From assembly GCA_022818135.1 (NCBI GenBank), contig JAFMSR010000015.1, forward strand, positions 3,273,859 through 3,337,858: DNA of 64,000 nt, read 5' to 3'. The notes beneath the pieces are model-generated. The model ran no database searches. It had not been told where the DNA came from and was given only the letters and a program-made list of their open reading frames with translations. The position numbers and the translations under genes are program-made. Shown here piece after piece: positions 32,920 through 46,004 of the stretch (the stretch's first letter is position 1; every line of letters starts with the position of its first letter). The stretch is from Saxidomus purpurata. Its lineage: Eukaryota > Mollusca > Bivalvia > Venerida > Veneridae.

Positions 32920-35900
32920 CTGCAATAAGATACAACATGGACATACATATGTACTTAGTCAAATGGTTTCTTGTGTTGAATATAACGTTGGTGTACATTT
33001 GACCCAACTCAAAAGCTAAAATTGCAAACAACAGACTTTCTCGGTATTTCCGCGATATCAGAAACTGACTGCTAACAGCTGAAGTTTATTATTTTATTAA
33101 AAATGTCCGTTTTTATGCCATTTTTAAATATCTGATGTCTTTTTAAACTATGTTGATTGATGGAATTCAATGGTACAGTTAAGTTTTCTCAAAATTGTAC
33201 TTTGTTCTGTCGATGCTACACGTGTCAGGACTGATAAATAGATGGTAGTGTCAAAGACCATCCAAATGATATTGATTAAAAAATGTTATGAAAATAAGTT
33301 TGTTAAAAATCAATTTTCCCGTAAAAAATATATTTTCAAGGAATCGCAATTTAATAAAACATTTTGAATTTTAAATTTCTTCTTATACTCAGATATATCC
33401 ATAAGAATTCATATAAATAAAGACGGAAAAAACATCGGGTACAGAAAGTTTATTCGTTATATCCGAAATTTCGCTATATCCGGAGTCGTTATATACGGAG
33501 TTTACTGTACTGTACTGGTACTTACTGATACACAATGCGGACCGCAATAACTACTCCAGTCAGGAAACTCAACATTCCAATGGCTAGACCGGTAAGGATA
33601 ATCCAGTGTCCTCTGACCCAACTCTGAATACATAGAGCATTAAGTTTCATGACATTGACTGTATAGTTCAACTTCACTAGACGATGAGTGACTTAAAGGT
33701 TCCCCTTGGCGTTTACCGTTGTAACTATATTAAAATAATGAGCAAGCACTGCTTAGCTACTTTTGTTTATTTTCAAACATATAGTTATCTTTGAACATGA
33801 TTCAAACGGGTTTTATGGAAACTTTTGTTTACTATTACAATTATTATAAGTATACATAAATATATGAATGAAGTAAAATATATAAAGCGTGTTTTACCCT
33901 TTAATTTTGGTAATGAATTAAAAACATAAAGGAAGCTACTTTGAAAGTATGCATGTCATGCCTATTTCTAAAGAACACGGTATCTAATAATTCAACTCCA
34001 GTGAATTAACTGTTATCCCCTTTATATCTAAAATGGGTTGCCCGCCTTTTATTTTGAACAACACCATTAAGTGCACATATGGGTTTTCATTTACACATTT
34101 ACTATTAGTTATCGAATAGCGAAAAGTGCAGATCATGACCAGACTGCACGGATCAGTCATGATCTACAATGGTAGCAAATAGTAAAATCACTTGCCGGAA
34201 ACTTTGCAACGACAGTTAATAGTCCACGGACAGTTCGGAAAAAGTAGTTAAAGCGTCATTTTCACGTTCTTCCCGGAATTTACCGTTTTGTTCGATTAAC
34301 AAGCAAGAAGTGCACACACGATACATACTATAAATTGTTTATCTATAAATTCGTATTTACAGACAAGTGTTACGTACCTCCTGGGTCTGTTTCTCTACCT
34401 GACTGCGATGTAACAAGTGTTTACATACCTCCTGGGTCTGTTTTTCTACATGACTGCGATGCAACAAGTGTTTACGTACCTCCTGTGTCGTTTTTCTACA
34501 TGACTGCGATGTAACAAGTGTTTACGTACCTCCTGTGTCTATTTTTCTACATGACTGCGATGTAACAAGTTACGTACCTTATCTGTTCCTCTCCTGTGCG
34601 ATACGTGTTTACGTACCTCCTGTGTCTGTTTCTCTACCTGACTGCGATGTAACAATTGTCTACGTACCCCCTGGGTCTGTTTTTCTACATGACTGCGATG
34701 TAACAAGTGTTTACGTTCCTCCTGGTTCTGTTTTTCTACATGACTGCGATGTAACAAGTGTTTACATACCTCCTGGGTCTGTTTTTCTACATGACTGCGA
34801 TGTAACAAGGTAATTAACTCTTCATCCGAATGTTGTCCAATTGCTCTTGCCATTTCGTCTCTTGTTAGTGGTCTGCCGTCACAAAGAGCGCTTATGGCTA
34901 TAGTTCCCCTAAAATACGAGAAACAAGCGAGTGTTCATGGGCTCAGTGAAGGCAAGGGTTAATGAGCTCGACAAAGGCAAGTGTTCATGTGCTCGACAAA
35001 GGCAAGTGTTCATGGACACACTTTCGTTTAACGTGACTTATCTCCAGTACATAACAGAAATTGATAGGATTATAAAACGGAGACGCATTTATAGGCTGAT
35101 AATTATGTTAACATCTGTTTTAAAATCAAGATTTAATATAAATAAACTGTCCGAATATATTACGATATCTTTCGCCGTTAGTTAAGCAATTCTTATTCTA
35201 ACTATGTTATTATCACTATTGTATATTTTATAACAGATTGTTACTCTGTCAACCTAAGCAAAAGTTCTGATATCCTGATTCATTTTAGTGGGTGTGTATA
35301 AATTTGTTCAGAAACAAGTAGGGTCTATGTGTCCGCCTCCGTCGTCGAGTTGTTAGAGCCACTGACTTTAAATACAAATGTAACTGTAACCTCTCATAGA
35401 TTGATGGTCGGAGGGTCGAGTCCTGTAACCGACCATGTCTCTATATATAACAAAGATGGCGGTTTCTTACGAAGGCTAGAGATCTAATACTGGTCCTTCC
35501 CAAGAACGATGGTTAGGTAAACTGTCGGCCTGTTAAAATAACTGAAATGCTGTTGAATCGGGAGTTCAACTCATACAACAACAACAACACCTGGCCCTAC
35601 GCCAAACGTAAAAGATGAGACATATTTAGACTGCAGATATTCTAAGATTATCATAATTATTAAACTTATGTAAAAGATTAAAATGTTCAAAGATGTACGT
35701 ATAAATTACGTATGTAATAAAAGACGCACGCAAATATGTAATATAAGCACCTTATATGGCTAAGATGTCAAAATATCTTCAAACAAATACATGGTTTCTA
35801 GTTTAAAATTAGAATTTACGTGGAATATATCGAATTTCCTTCTTAGCCAAAAATGGGCATATTTCAAGACGTTATGAAACTCGTAAGAGAACTACTAGCC

Positions 35901-38900
35901 TTCGTATTGGGAACTTTTACCTGATGCAAACATCGCAAATAGATCTATAAATGTCACTTGGTTGTGCTCATTTAAGCTAAGAAACCCAAGAATATTCGAA
36001 GCTGGAGTAAATTTTCACTAAAATTTATAACATAAATGAAAGTACCTTTCGAAATTATTTCGATCTAGTGAGACTTGCATATCGTCACAAAATGTCATGC
36101 TTTCTTTCAGCAGTGACGTCATACCGCTCAGCAACTCCCCCGTCCCAGTGAATCCAGGGTTGATATTTGGAGAGCCAAATGTGAACATTTCTAAACAAAA
36201 TAAAACAACTAGATTTAGAATATTGAAACTGAATGAGGCCTTTTACACCAATGCGCATAAGTATAAGATATATAAATCTAAATTTGATTATTTTTATTAT
36301 TGTACCATAAGCAAATGTACTAGAAGCATGTCCATGTATTAATCCGAATACTGCACATGTACAACACATGCATTTAGTTATTTTCTCTGTAAATGTTAAT
36401 GTTAACTTGATTCACAAGATTGAAATGGACCTTCAAGCATATCGATTTATTATTAAAACTGTCTTTAGATTATATTCCAAGTACTAAAATTAGAAGGCAC
36501 AAAAACTGCACTTGCTACTGACAAATTACAACATGTATTGGATTCAGATTCAGCAAAGAAACACTTGTTGAAAATGGTCTGGTAAATGATACAGTAATGA
36601 TACAATACATACCATCACATCTGTATCCGCCGTATATATTACTACAAATTGTTTCCTTCTCACAAGGTGAATCAGTTTCACACTCGTCTATGTCCATTTC
36701 ACAGTGTCTTCCGGTATATGTTGTAGCGCAAAGACAATTCATAATATCGTCAGAGAGAATGCACGTGCCGCCATTTAAACATACCTCTGAGCAACTTTGT
36801 ATACTTAAATCTATTTCACAATTATTACCACTAAAGTTTTCCATACACTCACAATCATACGTTCTATTCTTCAATATACATTTACCATTGTTTAAACAAG
36901 GGTTAGGAGTACATTCAGTTACGTTGGTTTCACAATATCTGCCTGTAGTTCCAACTTTGCAGATACAGTTGTAACCTCCTCGACCATCTTTACATGTTGA
37001 TTCATTTGTGCATGGGTAAGTTAAGCAATACTGTACTATTGATTCACAGTTCCGCCCGGTATGACCTTCCTTGCAGAGACAAGCATAGTCCCCTCTATGA
37101 TTTATACAAATACCTTCATTTTGACATATCACATCGGAACATCCATCAATTTCTGTCTCACAGTTCCAACCCGTAAACCCTGTGACACAGTTACATGAAG
37201 AGTTTCTACAAGTGCCGTTGTTATAGCATGTCACGTTCAAACAAGAATTGATGTCTGTTTCACAGTTGTCTCCGGTATATCCCGTACGGCACATGCATGT
37301 ATAATGTGCTACTTGATCAATACACGTGCCGTTGTTACAAGTGACATCCAAACAGTTATCTATGTCAATGTCGCAATGCTCCCCCGTATATCCAGCGAGG
37401 CAGTTACATCTGTCACGTGATACTTCGTCAATGCAAGTTCCATTGTTACACGTGACGGTCAAACATTCGTTGATGTCAGTTTCGCAATGGTCTCCTGTGT
37501 GTCCCTTAAGACAGCTGCATGTGTAGTTTGCTACCTGATCAATACAGGTGCCGTTGTTACACGTGACGTTTAAACATTCATTGGTGTCAATTTCGCAATG
37601 GTCCCCTGTATATCCGTTATGACAGTTGCATGTGTAGTTTGCTACCTGATCAATACAGGTGCCGTTGTTACACGTGACGTACAAACATTCATTGATGTCA
37701 ATTTCGCAATTGTCTCCTGTGAATCCATTATGACAGTTGCATGTGTAGTTTGCTACCTGATCAATACATGTGCCGTTGTTACACGTGACGTTCAAACATT
37801 CATTGATGTCAATTTCGCAATGGTCCCCTGTATATCCGTTATGACAGTTGCATGTGTAGTTTGCTACCTGATCAATACAGGTGCCGTTGTTACACGTGAC
37901 GTTCAAACATTCATTGATGTCAATTTCGCAATTGTCTCCTGTGAATCCATTATGACAGTTGCATGTGTAGTTTGCTGCCTGATCAATACATGTGCCGTTG
38001 TTACACGTGACGTTCAAACATTCATTGATGTCAATTTCGCAATGGTCCCCTGTATATCCGTTAAGACAGTTGCATGTGTAGTTTGCTACCTGATCAATAC
38101 AGGTGCCGTTGTTACACGTGACGTTCAAACATTCATTGATGTCAATTTCGCAATTGTCTCCTGTGAATACATTATGACAGTTGCATGTGTAGTTTGCTAC
38201 CTGATCAATACATGTGCCGTTGTTACACGTGACGTTCAAACATTCATTGATGTAAATTTCGCAATGGTCTCCTGTGTATCCATTATGACAGTTGCAGTGT
38301 AGTTTGCTACCAGATCAATACATGTGCCGTTGTTACACGTGACGTTCAAACATTCATTGATGTCAATTTCGCAATTGTCTCCTGTGAATCCATTATGACA
38401 GTTGCAGTGTAGTTTGCTACCTGATCAATACATGTGCCGTTGTTACACGTGACGTTCAAACATTCATTGATGTCAATTTCGCAATGGTCTCCTGTGTATC
38501 CATTATGACAGTTGCACGTGTGTTTGCTACCTGATCAATACATGTGCCGTTGTAACACGTGAAGTTCAAACATTCATTGATGTCAGTTTCGCAATGGTCT
38601 CCTGTGTATCCGTTATGACAGTTGCATGTGTAGTTTGCTACCTGATCAATACAGGTGCCGTTGTTACACGTGACGTACAAACATTCATTGATGTCAATTT
38701 CGCAATTGTCTCCTGTGAATCCATTATGACAGTTGCATGTGTAGTTTGCTACCTGATCAATACATGTGCCGTTGTTAACTGACGTTCAAACATTCATTGA
38801 TGTCAATTTCGCAATGGTCCCCTGTATATCCGTTATGACAGTTGCATGTGTAGTTTGCTACCTGATAAATACAGGTGCCGTTGTTACACGTGACGTTCAA

Positions 38901-41900
38901 ACATTCATTGATGTCAATTTCGCAATTGTCTCCTGTGAATCCATTATGACAGTTGCATGTGTAGTTTGCTGCCTGATCAATACATGTGCCGTTGTTACAC
39001 GTGACGTTCAAACATTCATTGATGTCAATTTCGCAATGGTCCCCTGTATATCCGTTAAGACAGTTGCATGTGTAGTTTGCTACCTGATCAATACAGGTGC
39101 CGTTGTTACACGTGACGTTCAAACATTCATTGATGTCAATTTCGCAATTGTCTCCTGTGAATACATTATGACAGTTGCATGTGTAGTTTGCTACCTGATC
39201 AATACATGTGCCGTTGTTACACGTGACGTTCAAACATTCATTGATGTAAATTTCGCAATGGTCTCCTGTGTATCCATTATGACAGTTGCATGTGTAGTTT
39301 GCTACCAGATCAATACATGTGCCGTTGTTACACGTGACGTTCAAACATTCATTGATGTCAATTTCGCAATTGTCTCCTGTGAATCCATTATGACAGTTGC
39401 ATGTGTAGTTTGCTACCTGATCAATACATGTGCCGTTGTTACACGTGACGTTCAAACATTCATTGATGTCAATTTCGCAATGGTCTCCTGTGTATCCATT
39501 ATGACAGTTGCACGTGTAGTTTGCTACCTGATCAATACATGTGCCGTTGTAACACGTGAAGTTCAAACATTCATTGATGTCAGTTTCGCAATGGTCTCCT
39601 GTGTATCCGTTATGACAGTTGCATGTGTAGTTTGCTACCTGATCAATACATGTGCCGTTGTTACACGTGACGTTCAAACATTCATAGATTTCAGTTTCGC
39701 AATGGTCTCCTGTGTATCCGTTATGACAGTTGCATGTGTAGTTTGCTACCTGATCAAAACATGTGCCGTTGTTACACGTGAAGTTCAAACATTCGTTGAT
39801 GTCTGTTTCGCAATGGTCTCCTGTGTATCCTTCAAAACAGTTGCATGTGTAGTTTGCTACCAGATCAATGCATGTGCCGTTGTTACACGTGACGTTCAAA
39901 CATTCATTGATGTCAATTTCGCAATGGTCTCCTGTGTATCCGTTATGACAGCTGCATGTGTAGTTGGCTACCTGATCAATACAGGTGCCGTTGTTACACG
40001 TGACGTTCAAACATTCATTGATGTCAGTTTCGCAATGGTCTCCTGTGTATCCGTTATGACAGTTGCATGTGTAGTTTGCTACCTGATCAATACATATGCC
40101 GTTGTTACACGTGACGTTTAAACATTCATAGATGTCAGTTTCGCAATGGTCTCCTGTGTATCCGTTATCACAGTTGCATGTGTAGTTTGCTACCTGATCA
40201 ATACATGTGCCGTTGTTACACGTGACGTTCAAACATTCATTGATGTCAGTTTCGCAATGGTCTCCTGTGTATCCGTTATGACAGTTGCATGTGTAGTTTG
40301 CTACCTGATCAATACAGGTGCCGTTGTTACACGTGACGTTCAAACATTCATTGATGTCTGTTTCGCAATGGTCTCCTGTGTATCCATTATGACAGCTGCA
40401 TGTGTAGTTTGCTATCTGATCAATACATGTGCCGTTGTTACACGTGACGTTCAAACATTCATTGATGTCAGTTTCGCAATGGTCTCCTGTGTATCCGTTA
40501 TGACAGTTGCATGTGTAGTTTGCTACCTGATCAATACATGTGCCGTTGTTACACGTGACGTTCAAACATTCATTGATGTCAATTTCGCAATTGTCTCCTG
40601 TGAATCCATTATGACAGTTGCATGTGTAGTTTGCTACCTGATCAATACATGTGCCGTTGTTACACGTGACGTTCAAACATTCATTGATGTCAATTTCGCA
40701 ATGGTCTCCTGTGTATCCATTATGACAGTTGCATGTGTAGTTTGCTACCTGATCAATACATGTGCCGTTGTTACACTTAACTATGGAACATTTATTGATG
40801 TCTGTTTCGCAATGGGCTCCTGTGTATCCGTTATGACAGTTGCATGTGTAGTTTGCTACCTGATCAATACATGTGCCGTTGTTACACGTGGCGTTCAAAC
40901 ATTCATTGATGTCAGTTTCGCAATGGTCTCCTGTGTATCCGTTATGACAGTTGCATGTGTAGTTTGCTACCTGATCAATACAGGTGCCGTTGTTACACGT
41001 GACGTTCAAACATTCATTGATGTCAATTTCGCAATGGTCTCCGTGTATCCGTTATGACAGTTGCATTTGTAGTTTGCTATCTGATCAATACAGGTGCCGT
41101 TGTTACACGTGACGTTCAAACATTCATTGATGTCTGTTTCGCAATGGTCTCCTGTGTATCCGTTATGACAGTTGCATGTGTAGTTTGCTATCTGATCAAT
41201 ACAGGTGCCGTTGTTACACGTGACGTTCAAACATTCATTGATGTCAATTTCGCAATGGTCTCCTGTGTATCTGTTATGACAGTTGCATGTGTAGTTTGCT
41301 ACCTGATCAATACATGTGCCGTTGTTACACGTGTAGTTCAAGCATTCATTGATGTCAATTTCGCAATGGTCTCCTGTGTATCCGTTATGACAGTTGCATG
41401 TGTAGTTTGCTACCTGATCAATACAGGTGCCATTGTTACACGTGACACTCAAACATTCGTTGATGTCAGTTTCGCAATGGTCTCCTGTGTATCCGTTAAG
41501 ACAGTTGCATGTGTAGTTTGCTACCTGATCAATACATGTGCCGTTGTTACACGTGACGTTCAAACATTCATAGATGTCCGTTTCACAATGGTCTCCTGTG
41601 TACCCGTTATGACAGTTGCATGTGTAGTTTGCTATCTGATCAATACAGGTGCCGTTGTTACACGTGACGTTCAAACATTCATTGATGTCAGTTTCGCAAT
41701 GGTCTCCTGTGTATCCGTTATGACAGTTGCATGTGTAGTTTGCTACCTGATCAATACATGTGCCGTTGTTACACGTGTCGTTCAAACATTCGTTGATGTC
41801 AGTTTCGCAATGGTCTCCTGTGTATCCGTTAAGACAGTTGCATGTGTAGTTTGCTACCTGATCAATACAGGTGCCGTTGTTACACGTGACGTTCAAACAT

Positions 41901-44900
41901 TCATAGATGTCAGTTTCGCAATGGTCTCCTGTGTATCCGTTATGACAGTTGCATGTGTAGTTAGCTACCTGATCAAAACATGTGCCGTTGTTACACGTGA
42001 CGTTCAAACATTCGTATATGTCGGTTTCGCAATGTTCTCCTGTGTATCCGTTATGACAGTTGCATGTGTAGTTTGCTACCTGATCAATACATGTGCCGTT
42101 GTTACACGTGACGTTCAAACATTCATAGATGTCCGTTTCACAATGGTCTCCTGTGTACCCGTTATGACAGTTGCATGTGTAGTTTGCTATCTGATCAATA
42201 CAGGTGCCGTTGTTACACGTGACGTTCAAACATTCATTGATGTCAGTTTCGCAATGGTCTCCTGTGTATCCGTTATGACAGTTGCATGTGTAGTTTGCTA
42301 CCTGATCAATACATGTGCCGTTGTTACACGTGTCGTTCAAACATTCGTTGATGTCAGTTTCGCAATGGTCTCCTGTGTATCCGTTAAGACAGTTGCATGT
42401 GTAGTTTGCTACCTGATCAATACAGGTGCCGTTGTTACACGTGACGTTCAAACATTCATAGATGTCAGTTTCGCAATGGTCTCCTGTGTATCCGTTATGA
42501 CAGTTGCATGTGTAGTTAGCTACCTGATCAAAACATGTGCCGTTGTTACACGTGACGTTCAAACATTCATTGATGTCGGTTTCGCAATGTTCTCCTGTGT
42601 ATCCGTTATGACAGTTGCATGTGTAGTTTGCTATCTGATCAATACAGGTGCCGTTGTTACACGTGACGTTCAAACATTCATAGATGTCAGTTTCGCAATG
42701 GTCTCCTGTGTATCCGTTATGACAGCTGCATGTGTAGTTTGCTACCTGATCAATACATGTGCCGTTGTTACACGTGTAGTTCAAGCATTCATTGATGTCA
42801 ATTTCGCAATGGTCTCCTGTGTATCCGTTATGACAGTTGCATGTGTAGTTTGTTATCTGATCAATACAGGTGCCGTTGTTACACTTAACTATGGAACATT
42901 TATTGATGTCAATTTCGCATTGGTCTCCTGTGTATCCATTATGACAGTTGCATGTGTAGTTTGCTATCTGATCAATACAGGTGCCGTTGTTACACGTGAC
43001 GCTCAAACATTCGTTGATGTCAGTTTCGCAATTGTCTCCTGTGTATCCGTTAAGACAGTTGCATGTGTAGTTTGCTACCTGATCAATACATGTGCCGTTG
43101 TTACACGTGACGTTCAAACATTCATAGATATCAGTTTCGCAATGGTCTCCTGTGTACCCGTTATGACAGTTGCATGTGTAGTTTGCTATCTGATCAATAC
43201 AGGTGCCGTTGTTACACGTGACGTTCAAACATTCATAGATGTCAATTTCACAATGGTCTCCTGTGTATCCGTTATGACAGTTGCATGTGTAGTTTGCTAT
43301 CTGATCAACACATGTGCCGTTGTTACACGTGACGTTCAAACATTCATTGATGTCAGTTTCGCAATTGTCTCCTGTGTATCCGTAATAACAGTTGCATGTG
43401 TAGTTTGCTACCTGATCAATACAGGTGCCGTTGTTACACGTGACGTTCAAACATTCATTGATGTCAGTTTCGCAATGGTCTCCTGTGTATCCGTTATGAC
43501 AGTTGCATGTGTAGTTTGCTACCTGATCAATACATGTGCCGTTGTTACACGTGACGTTCAAACATTCATTGATGTCAATTTCGCAATGGTCTCCTGTGTA
43601 TCCGTTATGACAGTTGCATGTGTAGTTTGCTACCTGATCAATACATGTGCCGTTGTTACACGTGACGTTCAAACATTCATTGATGTCAATTTCGCAATGG
43701 TCTCCTGTGTATCCGTTATGACAGTTGCATGTGTAGTTTGCTACCTGATCAATACAGGTGCCGTTGTTACACGTGACGTTCAAACATTCATTGATGTCAA
43801 TTTCGCAATTGTCTCCTGTGTATCCGTTATGACAGTTGCATGTGTAGTTAGCTACCTGATCAATACAGGTGCCGTTGTTACACGTGACGTTCAAACATTC
43901 ATTGATGTCAATTTCGCAATGGTCTCCTGTGTATCCGTTATGACAGTTGCATGTGTAGTTTGCTACCTGATCAATACAGGTGCCGTTGTTACACGTGACG
44001 TCCAAACATTCATTGATGTCAGTTTCGCAATGGTCTCCTGTGTATCCGTTATGACAGTTGCATGTGTAGTTTGCTACCTGATCAATACAGGTGCCGTTGT
44101 TACACGTGACGCTCAAACATTCATTGATGTCAATTTCGCAATGGTCTCCTGTGTATCCGTTATGACAGTTGCATGTGTAGTTTGCTACCTGATCAATACA
44201 GGTGCCGTTGTTACACGTGACGCTCAAACATTCATTGATGTCAATTTCGCAATGGTCTCCTGTGTATCCGTTATGACAGTTGCATGTGTAGTTTGCTACC
44301 TGATCAATACAGGTGCCGTTGTTACACGTGACGCTCAAACATTCATAGATGTCAATTTCGCAATTGTCTCCTGTGTATCCGTTATGACAGTTGCATGTGT
44401 AGTTTGCTATCTGATCAATACAGGTGCCGTTGTTACACGTGACGCTCAAACATTCATTGATGTCAATTTCGCAATGGTCTCCTGTGTATCCGTTATGACA
44501 GTTGCATGTGTAGTTTGCTACCTGATCAATACATGTGCCGTTGTTACACGTGACGTTCAAACATTCATTGATGTCAATTTCGCAATGGTCTCCTGTGTAT
44601 CCGTTATGACAGTTGCATGTGTAGTTTGCTACCTGGTCAATACATGTGCCGTTGTTACACGTGTCGTTCAAACATTCATTGATGTCAATTTCGCAATGGT
44701 CTCCTGCGTATCCGTTATGACAGTTGCATGTGTAGTTTGCTACCTGATCAATACAGGTGCCGTTGTTACACGTGACGTTCAAACATTCATTGATGTCAGT
44801 TTCGCAATGGTCTCCTGTGTATCCGTTATGACAGTTGCATGTGTAGTTTGCTATCTGATCAATACAGGTGCCGTTGTTACACGTGACGTTCAAACATTCA

Positions 44901-45608
44901 TTGATGTCAGTTTCGCAATTGTGTCCTGTATATCCTAAAAAGCAGTTGCATGTATAGTTTGTTATAAGATCATTGCACTTGCCATGGTTGTTGCATGTGA
45001 CGTTCCAACAATCATCGATATCAGTTTCACAAATATTTCCCGTATATCCGCTGATGCAGTTGCATCTATAATTTGCTACCTGGTCAATACACGTGCCGTT
45101 GTTGTTACACGTGACGTTCAAACATTCATTGATATCCACATCACAATAATATCCTCGGTATCCATTATTGCACGAACAAACATATCTATTAATCTCACTG
45201 TAGCAGCTTCCGTGTTTACAGAGATGATTAGAACAATAATCTATTTCATCACAGTTGAAACCTTGAAAGTTATCTTGACAGTGCTCCGGGTGTGTTGTAT
45301 CATTGGAATTAAAGTTGTAGTGTTTGTTGAAAAGGAGTATGTGATAGGAGTTGCTGGTATTACACGCAGCACCTGCTAGACCACGTGGACAAATACACTT
45401 GCCTTTGGTACAATTGCCTGTACCGCAATTAAAGTATCTGTCAGTAAGTGTGGAGTTTATTACTTCGTCTGAAGAAAGAAGGACTGATATTAGATTTTAT
45501 CTTAACATGGACACGGAGCATTGAAGTCACACTCACCTTTTTTAAAATTCAAATGTCATTAGTTCTCGAGTTTATAATGCATTTTTAACTATTAATGTAA
45601 GTGTAATC

Positions 45609-45664
<56 letters not shown>

Positions 45665-45971
45665 GGTTTGATTTAATGAGGAATGAATCTCGAAAGCGAT
45701 TAATGTTAGTTGTAAGAACTTGTTTTGCAATCGAGAGTAAATAAATTAGTACAAATTAAAATTTATGAGAAGAAAGGAGCACAGCGAAATGAAGGTGTAT
45801 GCTATCCTATACTTTCTAATTTTTGATCATGTTAGGAGACTATCATTGAACATTTTTACCTGTATTTTGCGTCTAGATGTTTCTAACGAAGGCTGCACTG
45901 CGAGTTATATCGTCAAGACGAATGATCTAGTTGTATTTCCTTAAGTAGCTACCTTTGCTTAAAAGGCCCGG

Positions 45972-46004
<33 letters not shown>

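Noticed and set aside
34535..34813. Plus-strand 92-codon frame with a [21 protein letters not shown] repeat
   Set aside because: It is the complement of the 51-bp minisatellite whose minus strand contains the exon end and donor.
36994..45379. Long plus-strand open frames across the EGF region encoding a hydrophobic repeat
   Set aside because: They are the antisense of a stop-free 111-bp unit. The minus strand gives canonical EGF modules with matching splice phases at both exon ends, and the plus frames have no gene structure.
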